DNA of 64,000 bases from Simonsiella muelleri ATCC 29453 (GCF_002951835.1 NZ_CP019448.1:992001-1056000), one strand, 5' to 3'. Positions 45,935 to 54,568 are shown, counted from the first letter of the stretch. A program made the numbers and translations. Notes: generated from the letters alone by a model not told the origin.

Positions 45935-46942
45935 ATGATACATTCACAATCTCAACAAATTATCGGTAATCGCGAATCGCAACAAGATGCCATTAATTCT
46001 TTGCGCGTGTCGCCACAACTGCAATTATTCGTCCTGGCAGATGGCATGGGCGGACACAATGGCGGCGAAACCGCTAGCCAATCCGTTATCCAATCGTTTT
46101 TGGATTATTTCGCTAACCCAATTGCCGACGAATCGCCCACCGATGCACTGTACACCGCCTTATTACGCGCCAACGCTGCTTTATTAACGCGTACTTTGCA
46201 ACAACCTGAATTGCAAGGCATGGGAACAACATTAGTCGCTGTTTTAATACAGGAAAATGGGCAATTTGATTACATCAGCGTTGGCGATTCGCCGCTCTAC
46301 CAATTTTCAGGCAGCCTCAAACGCATTAACGCCAACCACGCATTTGCCGAAGATTTGAAAAAAATGGTGCAGGTAGGCGCAATATCCGCCGAAGAGGCCG
46401 AACAACACCCCCAACGCCATGCCATTACCAGCGCATTAACAGGTAATGCCATCACACACATTGACCAATCTTCAGGCTGCCTGAAAATGGGAGAACGCTT
46501 GATTCTGGCCAGTGATGGCATACAAACTTTAAGCCACGAACAAATTGAAAAACAAATCCAACACGTTGAGTTTGCAGAATTAACAACGCGTTTGTTGCAA
46601 GCCGTTATCGCCCAACAAAAGCCACAGCAAGACAATGCCAGCATCATCGTCATTGAATACACCAATGAACGAAAAATTGAATCGCCACCCACCATCAATG
46701 TAGTCATCCAATCTTTCAGGCAGCCTGAAAAAGAAGCGTTACCATGGAAATTTATGATTTTGGGTGTGGGATTGGCAGCGATATTATTAATTATTTTGAT
46801 GATTTGGTTAGACGGTTCGGGTCATCAAAATGTGGCGAACAATGCCCCACCCAGCACCAGCCAAATTCAGCAGCCTAACACAATACCGCACAATGTCATC
46901 AGTCAAATCATGGCTGCCAGCGCAGCCAGTACCAACCATTAA
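45935..46942 (+). CDS. PP2C-family Ser/Thr protein phosphatase with C-terminal membrane anchor
   Basis: 335 residues from the ATG at 45935. Metal-binding PP2C motifs: GNRESQQDA, VLADGMGGHNGGE, GMGTTLVAVL, LILASDGIQTLS and DNASIIVIE. After residue 240 a linker (with in-frame DUS-derived FRQPEK) leads to one membrane span (about 272-293) and a short polar tail. It lies 27 bases before a Ser/Thr kinase gene, so the two likely act as a reversible phosphorylation pair. Similar pairs occur with type VI secretion, but no such genes are present here. Confidence 0.9.
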   Translation: MIHSQSQQIIGNRESQQDAINSLRVSPQLQLFVLADGMGGHNGGETASQSVIQSFLDYFANPIADESPTDALYTALLRANAALLTRTLQQPELQGMGTTLVAVLIQENGQFDYISVGDSPLYQFSGSLKRINANHAFAEDLKKMVQVGAISAEEAEQHPQRHAITSALTGNAITHIDQSSGCLKMGERLILASDGIQTLSHEQIEKQIQHVEFAELTTRLLQAVIAQQKPQQDNASIIVIEYTNERKIESPPTINVVIQSFRQPEKEALPWKFMILGVGLAAILLIILMIWLDGSGHQNVANNAPPSTSQIQQPNTIPHNVISQIMAASAASTNH

Positions 46943-46969
46943 TTAAATAATTAAATACAAAGAGATATT

Positions 46970-48904
46970 ATGTCAATCAATCATCGTTATGCTTTATCTT
47001 CAGGCAGCCTGCTACATGGCGTTTACCGAATTCAACGCGTATTGGGTTCGGGTACATTTGGCATTACTTATTTGGCGCAACACGTTAATTTAGGTTCAAG
47101 GTCAGTCATCAAAGAATATTTGCCTGAATTTGCTGTTCGCGACAATGGACGCGTTACGCCCCCACAAGCCGATAAAACCGAAGTTTTCAATTGGGGGTTG
47201 AACAGTTTTTTCCAAGAAGCCAAAATTTTACATGGTTTGAATCACACTAATATTGTTAAAGTATCAGATTTATTTGAAGAAAATGGAACAGCATATTTTG
47301 TTATGCCCTATATGGGCAGCAATACTTTTTTGGATTGGATTGCCAGCCATTCCACGCCCACAACAGACGAATTAAACGCCATTTTCTTACCGATTTTAGA
47401 CGGATTAAGCTATATTCATGCACGAGACTTGCTCCACCGCGACATCAAACCAGCAAATATTTTATTAACCGCCGATGGGACACCTGTGTTGATTGATTTT
47501 GGTTCGGCGCGTTTTGCCATCAACAGCAACAGACCGCAAACCAATTTGCTCACACCCAATTTTGCACCAATTGAACAATATGGTACACGCACCACACACT
47601 ACAAACCATCACTGGATATTTACAGTTTATCCGCAAGTTTGTATCAAGCCATCACAGGCAAATTGGTGGAAGCTGCGCCCGACCGTTTGCAACAAGATTT
47701 GCAACCCAAATTGGCACACAATCCAAGTTATCGTCATTTGTATCCACATTATTTTTTGGACGCGATTGATAAAGGTTTGAGTGTGCAGCCTGAAAATCGT
47801 TTTCAGACAGCGTTAGACATGAAAATGGCATTATCAGGACAAAATCAACCAAGTACCACAACCTCCACCATAACTGTGGTTCCGCCGCGTACCCAAGTTG
47901 TGTCGCCACAAACACAAATGGTGTCACCAGCCACGCCCCCAAAAACCAAGCCTCAAAAGCAGCACAAACCGCCATCACATTCAACTCATCAAACACGGTT
48001 TTCACTTTCAGGCAGCCTAAAAAAGATGGGTATTTGGATAAAACGATTGATTTCATTGTCGATTATTTCAGGTGTAGCCCTATGGAGTTATCCGCATATC
48101 AAAGACTGGCTGCAATATTTCAACAAAAGCAGTGGCAAACCGTATCATGGCACGGCTGAATTAAAATTAAAAGGTAAAACAGTAGTTTATACAGGCTGGC
48201 TGCAAAATGGCGTGGCACAAGATAATACAGGTAATGCCACATTAAAATTTGATGATGGTACGGAATGTAAAGTAGGTATGTTAAATAATGAACGAAATGG
48301 CATGGGTAAATGTTTATATCCTAAAGGCAGTATGTACGATGGCTCATGGAAAAATGACATGAAACATGGTTACGGCAAATACATTCCCGCCGAATCATCA
48401 CCGATTGCATCTTATGAAGGCGGATTTGTGCGTGATAAATTGAGTGGCAAAGGTATGATGAAATACAAAAATAATGCCGTGTATGTGGGTGAATTTGCTA
48501 ATGATAATATCAAAATAAATAGCAAAGGTGAAATAACAGGTATGCTCGGAATGTCTGTTCGTTGCGTGGGAACATTCACTTATAAACAAGCAAATTGTTC
48601 ATTTAAACAAGGCAATTCAATTATCAAATACAAGGGTGGTCATAAAAATGGCTTGTGGAATGGCTCTGGGGAAATCACTACATTTGATAATGGCGAAAAA
48701 ACAGATAGTTACCGTGGCACATTCCGCAACGGTGATTTAATTGGCGAAACTATTCGCAGCCAGCCCAAAACGGTAGATTCATCGCCAAATGATTCTACTG
48801 GTGATGATGCTGACAACGCTTCTGTAACACCCATTTCCACAGAAAGCAATGACAATCAATCAGATAAAAAAGATAAACAAAATTTAGTTAATCATTTATT
48901 TTAA
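46970..48904 (+). CDS. Membrane Ser/Thr protein kinase with extracytoplasmic MORN repeats
   Basis: 644 residues. Kinase domain about 15-285: glycine loop VLGSGTFGITYLA, VAIK-like Lys in SVIKEYLP, catalytic HRDIKPANIL, IDFGSA. A Pro/Thr/Gln-rich linker (about 290-345) and one membrane span (about 360-378, ISLSIISGVALW) follow. The outside part has MORN-type repeats with a YxGxxxNxxxxGxG pattern (YDGSWKNDMKHGYGKY, YEGGFVRDKLSGKGMM, VYVGEF). MORN repeats often bind lipids or membranes, so an envelope-sensing role is plausible. In-frame DUS remnants give SSGSLL and LSGSLKK. Confidence 0.88.
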   Translation: MSINHRYALSSGSLLHGVYRIQRVLGSGTFGITYLAQHVNLGSRSVIKEYLPEFAVRDNGRVTPPQADKTEVFNWGLNSFFQEAKILHGLNHTNIVKVSDLFEENGTAYFVMPYMGSNTFLDWIASHSTPTTDELNAIFLPILDGLSYIHARDLLHRDIKPANILLTADGTPVLIDFGSARFAINSNRPQTNLLTPNFAPIEQYGTRTTHYKPSLDIYSLSASLYQAITGKLVEAAPDRLQQDLQPKLAHNPSYRHLYPHYFLDAIDKGLSVQPENRFQTALDMKMALSGQNQPSTTTSTITVVPPRTQVVSPQTQMVSPATPPKTKPQKQHKPPSHSTHQTRFSLSGSLKKMGIWIKRLISLSIISGVALWSYPHIKDWLQYFNKSSGKPYHGTAELKLKGKTVVYTGWLQNGVAQDNTGNATLKFDDGTECKVGMLNNERNGMGKCLYPKGSMYDGSWKNDMKHGYGKYIPAESSPIASYEGGFVRDKLSGKGMMKYKNNAVYVGEFANDNIKINSKGEITGMLGMSVRCVGTFTYKQANCSFKQGNSIIKYKGGHKNGLWNGSGEITTFDNGEKTDSYRGTFRNGDLIGETIRSQPKTVDSSPNDSTGDDADNASVTPISTESNDNQSDKKDKQNLVNHLF

Positions 48905-48912
48905 AAGAAACG

Positions 48913-48927
48913 TTCAGGCAGCCTGAA
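48913..48927. repeat. DNA uptake sequence
   Basis: Exact TTCAGGCAGCCTGAA nine bases after the kinase stop. Confidence 0.9.
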
Positions 48928-48961
48928 AATATTCAAATATAGTTGTATATAGTTGTTTAAA

Positions 48962-49097
48962 ATTTAAGAACCTGTATTGATAGTCAACATGAAATGGATT
49001 TTTGTCCCAGTTGGTACGAATGTAACATGAAATTCAATGCAGCAGCCAAATAGAGTAAAAAAACATCACGCTTGGCTGTGAATGCAGGTTCTTAAAT
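48962..49097. mobile_element. MITE-like element, 136 bp
   Basis: Perfect 13-bp terminal inverted repeats ATTTAAGAACCTG and CAGGTTCTTAAAT. The inside has two AACATGAAAT(G/T) segments and no ORF. It resembles an internally deleted IS5-type element. It occupies the kinase-plsC gap; the rest of 48905-49329 holds one DUS and AT-rich DNA with no gene. Confidence 0.7.
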
Positions 49098-49329
49098 ATA
49101 CTGTGTTGTCCGCCCCTTATGTACTAATTATCTACGTTTACGTTAAAGAGTTTTTGTGATGGTTTGTTTGTGTCAGAAATAATAAATAATTATTCTTCAA
49201 TTTTTTAATTTCTCATCGCGAACACACTACGTTAAAAAATCCGTTACAATACGTGTTTTTTGTCTATGCTTTTTCAGGCAATCTGAAAATCAAATTCGTC
49301 TGAAAAATTTTAACTACTTGAAAAATATC

Positions 49330-50058
49330 ATGCTTATTCTTCGTAATTTAATTTATTGGTTGATTTTGGTCATCAGTTTACCCATTATGTTTTTTATGGG
49401 TTTACCATTTATGCTGTTGCCACAAGGCGCGAACAAAGTGGGAAAAATTTGGGCGCAATGTATGTTGTGGTGCTTAAAAAACATCATCGGACTAAAATAC
49501 GAAGTACATGGCGTAGAAAATATTCCCACCGAACCCGCAATTATTTGCGCCAAACACCAAAGTGGCTGGGAAACTTTAGCATTACAAGACATTTTTCCAC
49601 TACAAGTATATGTTTTAAAAAAAGAATTATTTCTAATTCCATTCTTTGGCTGGGGTTTAAAATTAGCAAACATGATTGCCATTGACCGCAGCAAAGGCAA
49701 GCAATCCATGGAGCATATGCTCAAACAAGGCATCAAACGCAAACAAGATGGTTTGTGGATTGTCATTTTCCCTGAAGGCACGCGCATGAAAGCAGGCGAA
49801 CGCGGCAAATACCGTTTGGGTGGTGCACGTATGGCGCAAGCTTTTGCTATGGATTTGGTGCCAGTTGCCCACAATAGTGGCGAATATTGGGCAAAAAATG
49901 CCTTTTTGAAATACCCTGGCACGATTCAAGTACGCATTGGCAAGCCAATTGCCCACACGCTTGGCACAGAAGCTGAATTAATGGCAGCCTGCGAAAATTG
50001 GATTGAAGAACAACAAACACAAATCACAGGGCAAGGTCCTTGTTATCAAAAAATGTAG
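49330..50058 (+). CDS. plsC: 1-acyl-sn-glycerol-3-phosphate acyltransferase
   Basis: 242 residues from the ATG at 49330; the in-frame TTG at 49318 is less likely. Makes phosphatidic acid from lysophosphatidic acid at the inner membrane. Two N-terminal membrane segments (about 5-40). Acyltransferase motifs: KHQSGWETLA (HxxxxE form of the HX4D box), MIAIDRSKGKQSMEHM, and IVIFPEGTRMK. VAHNSGEYW follows near residue 180. Confidence 0.9.
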   Translation: MLILRNLIYWLILVISLPIMFFMGLPFMLLPQGANKVGKIWAQCMLWCLKNIIGLKYEVHGVENIPTEPAIICAKHQSGWETLALQDIFPLQVYVLKKELFLIPFFGWGLKLANMIAIDRSKGKQSMEHMLKQGIKRKQDGLWIVIFPEGTRMKAGERGKYRLGGARMAQAFAMDLVPVAHNSGEYWAKNAFLKYPGTIQVRIGKPIAHTLGTEAELMAACENWIEEQQTQITGQGPCYQKM

Positions 50059-50337
50059 AAATATTTCAAGCTAGATTTGAGTGCCGTCCAAAGCGACAAC
50101 ATATCATAACATTCAGATAATATTTAAATATTTTAAACATGAAAGAAACACATCGCAAACAAATGAACCAAAGATGAGTGCTGGCAAAGACTTCAGGTTG
50201 CCTGAAAACGTGTATTATTGCGACAAAATCACGAAAATTTGGTAAAAAGCAGCCTGATAAAATCCAATTTGCGGTTATAATAGAAATCTCACTTCATTTT
50301 CATTTATTAATTATTTATTAATTAAAGGACGAACATT
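50059..50337. other. Intergenic region with a degenerate MITE
   Basis: 50075-50165 resembles 54645-54720 (shared GATTT.AGTGC.G.TCAAAGC and ATAATATTTA blocks) but has lost clear terminal repeats. A part-DUS (TTCAGGTTGCCTGAA) lies near 50191 and a half-DUS near 50250. The promoter of the next gene is expected in the last 80 bases. Confidence 0.5.
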
Positions 50338-50583
50338 ATGGATATTGAATTTGCAAAAAGCCAATTTATCCGTTTATGGGAAATTCAAAATCAATTATTA
50401 CTCAACGACATTGATGGAGAATTGCGCAATGCTGTTGGCTATGGCAAACGTGAATGCCATGTTTATATCGGTGATGCGTCCAATATGCAGGACGTGATGG
50501 CATATTATGGCAAAAAAGGTTTCAAATGCCGCTTAAATGAAGAAGAAAAAATCATGATTCTAAGCGGTTGGACATTGTCTTAA
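50338..50583 (+). CDS. Small hypothetical protein, 81 residues
   Basis: MDIEFAKSQFIRLWEIQNQL, acidic and soluble, with a central GELRNAVGYGKRECHVYIGD. AAAGGACG precedes the ATG at good spacing, and base composition matches neighbouring genes. I recognise no domain. A DUS-containing gap of 33 bases separates it from the thioredoxin-like gene on the same strand. Confidence 0.7.
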   Translation: MDIEFAKSQFIRLWEIQNQLLLNDIDGELRNAVGYGKRECHVYIGDASNMQDVMAYYGKKGFKCRLNEEEKIMILSGWTLS

Positions 50584-50590
50584 GACATTT

Positions 50591-50605
50591 TTCAGGCTGC
50601 CTGAA
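50591..50605. repeat. DNA uptake sequence
   Basis: Exact TTCAGGCTGCCTGAA, overlapping the leader of the thioredoxin-like gene; the ribosome site GAAAGGAA begins inside it. Confidence 0.9.
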
Positions 50606-50616
50606 AGGAATTTTTC

Positions 50617-51090
50617 ATGAAAAAAGCATTGTTTAGCATATTTATTGGCTTGGCTGCAAGTTTGGCGAACGCTGGCGATTTTGTCAATCACATCAACAAT
50701 AAAGCGCAAGATATCCCTCAAACCCATGTGCAAATCATTAATTTTTGGGCAGCTTGGTGTAAACCGTGTCGCAAAGAAATGCCCGATATGAGCAAATGGT
50801 ATACACAAATCGGCAAAAAACAAAAAGTCGGCATGGTTGGCATCGCCATTGACAGCCCTGAAAATGTCAGCCAGTTTTTGAAGCAAGTCCCCGTAAAATA
50901 CCCGATTTTGCGCTACACTGGCACAAACAGTCGCGCCATGATGAGCCAATTCGGCAATCAAATTGGCGGTTTACCCTACACCGTAATTCGCGCCCCAAAA
51001 TGTGCGTATGAAGAAAAAATTGTCGGTGAACTCACTTTTGATCGCTTGAATCAAGCTGTACAAAAAGCACAAAGTTCTTGTTCTAAATAA
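50617..51090 (+). CDS. Periplasmic thioredoxin-like protein (TlpA type)
   Basis: 157 residues. A signal peptide (KKALFSIFIGLAASLANA, about 1-19) precedes a thioredoxin fold with the active site FWAAWCKPCRKEMP near residues 44-57 and cis-Pro region GGLPYTV. A Cys near the end (SSCSK) is extra. Probable periplasmic disulfide reductase; partner unknown. Confidence 0.87.
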   Translation: MKKALFSIFIGLAASLANAGDFVNHINNKAQDIPQTHVQIINFWAAWCKPCRKEMPDMSKWYTQIGKKQKVGMVGIAIDSPENVSQFLKQVPVKYPILRYTGTNSRAMMSQFGNQIGGLPYTVIRAPKCAYEEKIVGELTFDRLNQAVQKAQSSCSK

Positions 51091-51244
51091 TTTTTTCAAT
51101 CAAATCCACTCAAATTCATTTGGGTGGATTTTTGTTTAGACTAGAAAATTGATACAATAAGCACCATATGATTTTTCAGGCTACCTGAAAAGCAACATTT
51201 TCAGCAGCAGAAAAATTTCCTTATTTATTTTGACGAGTTTTCTT

Positions 51245-51514
51245 ATGTCCGAACAACAAACTTCATTAATTGAGTTTCCCACTGATTTTAAACTGAAAAT
51301 CATGGGTGCAGCACACCCCGATTTTGTCCCCGAAATTCTCAAAACCATTCAGCAACACGCTCCCGAAACCAATGAATCTCATATTCAAATGCGTCCGAGT
51401 TCTGGCGGCAAATTTGTCGGCGCAACCGTAACCGTTTACGCCAAAAATCAAGAACATTTGGATAATATTTATCGCGCCGTAACATCGCATCCGATGGTTA
51501 AAGTCGTGTTTTAA
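51245..51514 (+). CDS. ybeD: YbeD/DUF493 family protein
   Basis: 89 residues from the ATG at 51245. FPTDFKLKIMGAAHPDFV and a C-terminal VYAKNQEHLDNIYRAVTSHPMVKVVF match the DUF493 ferredoxin-like fold. Its place directly before lipB is conserved in many proteobacteria. The molecular role is unsettled; an ACT-like regulatory function has been suggested for the family. Confidence 0.88.
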   Translation: MSEQQTSLIEFPTDFKLKIMGAAHPDFVPEILKTIQQHAPETNESHIQMRPSSGGKFVGATVTVYAKNQEHLDNIYRAVTSHPMVKVVF

Positions 51515-51516
51515 TT

Positions 51517-51531
51517 TTCAGGCAGCCTGAA
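51517..51531. repeat. DNA uptake sequence
   Basis: Exact TTCAGGCAGCCTGAA filling almost the whole ybeD-lipB gap. Confidence 0.9.
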
Positions 51532-51532
51532 C

Positions 51533-52147
51533 ATGAAAATCGTAAAATTAGGCACACGCGAATACGCGCCCGTGTTTGAAGAAATGAAAGCATTTAACGC
51601 CAACCGCACCGCCGACACCGAAGACGAATTATGGGTTGTGGAACATCCATCGGTGTTTACGCAAGGTTTGGCAGGTAAGCCCGAACATTTGCTCGCCAGC
51701 AGCGACATTCCTGTTGTGCAAATTGACCGCGGTGGACAAATTACCTATCACGGATTAGGACAACTCGTTGTTTATACGCTGATTGATTTCAAACGCCGTA
51801 AAACCAGCGTGCGCCACATCGTTTCTGCACTGGAAAATGCAATTATCGCGACTTTGGCACAATACAACATTCAATCCACTAACGACCCCAATCGTCCTGG
51901 GGTGTATGTGGGTGAACGCAAAATTGCATCATTGGGTTTGCGGATTAAAAATGGCTCGGTTTATCACGGCTTGGCATTAAATGTGAATATGGATTTAGAG
52001 CCATTTCATCAAATCAATCCGTGTGGATATGCGGGTTTGGAGATGACGCAAATTGCCGATTATGTGCAACCTGCGCCGAGTTTAGACGCAGTGGCAGATA
52101 AATTAACCGCGCATTTGATGCGTGAATTGGTTTTTCAGGCAGCCTAA
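51533..52147 (+). CDS. lipB: Octanoyltransferase LipB
   Basis: Transfers octanoyl from acyl carrier protein to lipoyl domains, the first step of lipoate synthesis. 204 residues with GGQITYHGLGQLVVY, the catalytic Lys region KIASLGLRIKNGSVYHGLALN and the catalytic Cys in INPCGYAGLEMTQ. The end overlaps a part-DUS (FQAA). The partner lipA lies downstream, separated by a vapD-like gene. Confidence 0.95.
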   Translation: MKIVKLGTREYAPVFEEMKAFNANRTADTEDELWVVEHPSVFTQGLAGKPEHLLASSDIPVVQIDRGGQITYHGLGQLVVYTLIDFKRRKTSVRHIVSALENAIIATLAQYNIQSTNDPNRPGVYVGERKIASLGLRIKNGSVYHGLALNVNMDLEPFHQINPCGYAGLEMTQIADYVQPAPSLDAVADKLTAHLMRELVFQAA

Positions 52148-52189
52148 AAAATTATTCATTTATTGACAACTTATTTGGAGTTACTCATT

Positions 52190-52465
52190 ATGTACGGCAT
52201 TACTTTTGATTTAAACACTCGAGATTTGCAAATGTTTTATTCGCATACCGAACAACAAGCCTATGCAGAAATTGCAGAAATTCTGCAAAATTATGGCTTT
52301 AAAAACATGGGTAAAGTGTTTATTTCGCAATCAGACAATGTGGCGGATTTGTTTACGGCGGTTTTGGCATTGCGACAAGAATCGTGGTTCAGCTCATCGG
52401 TTCGCAATATCCATTCATTTAAAATTGAACAATGGTCGGATTTGACACAATTTGTTCGCGCCTAA
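52190..52465 (+). CDS. vapD: VapD-family protein (Cas2-like endoribonuclease fold)
   Basis: 91 residues from the ATG at 52190, preceded by TTTGGAG. MYGITFDLNTRDLQMFY, NYGFKNMGKVFISQSDNVADLF and an ending WFSSSVRNIHSFKIEQWSDL match VapD, a small Cas2-like ribonuclease known from Haemophilus, Helicobacter and Neisseria plasmids. No VapX-type antitoxin ORF is next to it. It sits between lipB and lipA on the same strand, so it would be expressed with the lipoate genes. Confidence 0.85.
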   Translation: MYGITFDLNTRDLQMFYSHTEQQAYAEIAEILQNYGFKNMGKVFISQSDNVADLFTAVLALRQESWFSSSVRNIHSFKIEQWSDLTQFVRA

Positions 52466-52467
52466 TT

Positions 52468-52482
52468 TTCAGGCTGCCTGAA
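52468..52482. repeat. DNA uptake sequence
   Basis: Exact TTCAGGCTGCCTGAA directly after the vapD stop. Confidence 0.9.
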
Positions 52483-52504
52483 AATAATTTAATCAAAAGA
52501 AAGA

Positions 52505-53506
52505 ATGAATATGTCTACAGAAGCAAAAAACGTGTTAGACAACGCGCAAGGTGTGAAACACAAAGGCGCAAGCAAAACTGCCCGAATTCCCATTAAAGTC
52601 GTGCCACTTGAAGAAAAATTGAAAAAACCAAGTTGGATTCGTGCTAAGGTTCCGTCCAGCCAAAAATTCTTTGAAATCAAAGATATTTTGCGTAGTCAGA
52701 AAATGCATACCGTGTGCGAAGAAGCGTCTTGCCCGAATATTGGTGAATGTTTCAGTCATGGTACGGCTACTTTTATGATTATGGGTGATATTTGTACGCG
52801 CCGTTGTCCGTTTTGCGATGTGGGGCATGGTCGTCCGAATGAATTAGATGCGAATGAACCGCGCCATTTAGCCGAATCGGTGGCGGCGATGAAATTGAAA
52901 TATGTCGTGATTACTTCGGTAGACCGCGATGATTTGCGTGATGGTGGCGCACAGCATTTTGCCGATTGCATCAATGCGATTCGTGAAACGAGTCCAAATA
53001 CCAAAATTGAGATTTTGGTGCCTGATTTTCGTGGGCGTTTGGACATTGCGTTGGAAATCTTGGCAAAAAATCCGCCAGATGTGATGAATCACAATTTGGA
53101 AACACATCCACGTTTATATAAACAAGCACGTCCAGGGGCAGATTATCAACATTCTTTGGAATTATTGCGCCGTTTCCGTGAGATGATGCCGCATATTCCG
53201 ACCAAATCGGGCATTATGGTCGGCTTAGGCGAAACAGATGATGAAATCCGTGAAATCATGCGTGATATGCGTGCCAATAATATTGAAATGATTACGGTGG
53301 GGCAATATTTGCAACCATCTGACGGGCATTTGCCTGTATTGCGCTATGTAACACCCGAAATGTTCAAACAATTTGAAAAAGAAGCCTATGCAATGGGCTT
53401 TACCAATGCCGCAATTGGTGCGATGGTGCGTAGTTCGTATCATGCTGATATGCAAGCAAAAGATGTTATTGAAACACATAAACAAGGTGGCTGTGGTCAT
53501 CATTAA
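52505..53506 (+). CDS. lipA: Lipoyl synthase LipA
   Basis: Radical SAM enzyme that inserts two sulfurs into octanoyl-lipoyl domains. 333 residues (331 if the ATG at 52511 is used). The auxiliary cluster cysteines lie in CEEASCPNIGEC, the radical SAM cluster in CTRRCPFCDVGHGRP, and the terminal conserved RSSYHAD is present. Confidence 0.96.
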   Translation: MNMSTEAKNVLDNAQGVKHKGASKTARIPIKVVPLEEKLKKPSWIRAKVPSSQKFFEIKDILRSQKMHTVCEEASCPNIGECFSHGTATFMIMGDICTRRCPFCDVGHGRPNELDANEPRHLAESVAAMKLKYVVITSVDRDDLRDGGAQHFADCINAIRETSPNTKIEILVPDFRGRLDIALEILAKNPPDVMNHNLETHPRLYKQARPGADYQHSLELLRRFREMMPHIPTKSGIMVGLGETDDEIREIMRDMRANNIEMITVGQYLQPSDGHLPVLRYVTPEMFKQFEKEAYAMGFTNAAIGAMVRSSYHADMQAKDVIETHKQGGCGHH

Positions 53507-53528
53507 ATCATGATTGATTTTTTAGGTT

Positions 53529-53578
53529 AAACCTTTGCAAAACTTCTATTTTCAGATTTGAAGGTTTTGCAAAGGTTT
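53529..53578. repeat. 50-bp palindromic element after lipA
   Basis: AAACCTTTGCAAAAC (53529-53543) and GTTTTGCAAAGGTTT (53564-53578) form a perfect 15-bp stem. The arm matches the termini of the element at 54634-54794, so it may be a minimal version of that MITE. It could also terminate lipA. A part-DUS follows. Confidence 0.6.
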
Positions 53579-53602
53579 CAGGCTGCCTGCAAAAGCGTAC
53601 AC

Positions 53603-54112
53603 CTATTTGCGCTCGCTGATTTGCTCGGATAATGGCACTTCGTGGGGATTGATTCGGGCGTTGTCTTCTGCACCTAAATTGACTAATTTTCTCAATTTAG
53701 TCATATAATTATTAACATCTAATCCACATCCAAAACGCTGTGCATCCCACAATGTCTCGGCGAGTGCGTCCATCATTTCGTGTTCGGCGTGCACCCAATC
53801 ATCACCGTATTTCGCACACAATTGCGCGTGAATACTGCGAATTCCAAACGGTTGGTCAATCGCTACTTGCTCTTGAATACTCAGGTGCATGGATAAATGC
53901 AAAAACGGATTGCTTTCGCCTTTGTCAGGTGTCCATTCATAATCTAAATATTGTTCAATATTATCAAGAATATAGGCATACTCTGTATGGGCTTGCAAAA
54001 TGCGTAAGGCTTTGGTTTGCAGCGCATCCAGCTGCACAGGTGCCAAACGCAATTGCCAAACTTGTGCAAAAAATCGGCGAACATCGTGGGTATTGACATC
54101 ATACATGGTCAT
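53603..54112 (-). CDS. DUF1841 family protein
   Basis: 169 residues from the ATG at 54112, chosen for AGGAATTT upstream (in-frame ATGs at 54106 and 54142 are alternatives). MYDVNTHDVRRFFAQVW, NPFLHLSMHLSIQEQV and the His/Asp-rich DDWVHAEHEMMDALAE are typical of DUF1841, a conserved beta/gammaproteobacterial family of unknown function. Soluble, possibly metal binding from the His clusters. Confidence 0.85.
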   Translation of the reverse strand: MTMYDVNTHDVRRFFAQVWQLRLAPVQLDALQTKALRILQAHTEYAYILDNIEQYLDYEWTPDKGESNPFLHLSMHLSIQEQVAIDQPFGIRSIHAQLCAKYGDDWVHAEHEMMDALAETLWDAQRFGCGLDVNNYMTKLRKLVNLGAEDNARINPHEVPLSEQISERK

Positions 54113-54151
54113 TAAATTCCTGAAAATTTTGAATATCAGCATTATAAAGTC

Positions 54152-54180
54152 TTTTCAGGCTGCCTGAAACTGTGTATAAT
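54152..54180 (+). promoter_or_regulatory. Promoter of ssrA with a DUS between the boxes
   Basis: TATAAT at 54175-54180, 14 bases before the mature tmRNA start; TTTTCA at 54152-54157 is a weak -35 with 17-base spacing. A DUS (54154-54168) overlaps the -35 and spacer. Confidence 0.55.
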
Positions 54181-54194
54181 GGCTTTTCCGATTT

Positions 54195-54559
54195 GGGGGC
54201 GACCTTGGTTTCGACGGGGGTTACAAAGCAAATACGGGCATACCGAGTTTTCAGAGACTCGTAAAACACTGAACGAAAATAGTCGCAAACGACGAAACTT
54301 ACGCTTTAGCCGCTTAAGGCTAGCCGTTGCAGCAGTTGGTCAATGGGCTGTGTAGAGTCAAATCTACGGCAACGTCATTTTACATTGGCTGGTTTTGAGC
54401 TGGGTTACTTAGTTCAAAATGAGATTTAAGGTAGCTGGTTCTCTGAGAGCCCGTCTGTCGGCGTGATGAGAATGAGATTTCCAAATTGGCAAGACTAAGT
54501 ATGTAGAACGTTTTGTAGAGGGCTTTCGGACGGGGGTTCAATTCCCCCCGCCTCCACCA
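54195..54559 (+). ncRNA. ssrA: Transfer-messenger RNA
   Basis: Starts GGGGGCGACCTTGGTTTCGA and ends GCCTCCACCA, forming the alanyl-tRNA-like acceptor stem and T-arm (GGGGTTCAATTCCCC). The tag reading frame GCAAACGACGAAACTTACGC... encodes ANDETYALAA then TAA, the tag also known from Neisseria. Rescues stalled ribosomes. Confidence 0.97.
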
Positions 54560-54568
54560 TTTTAATAA

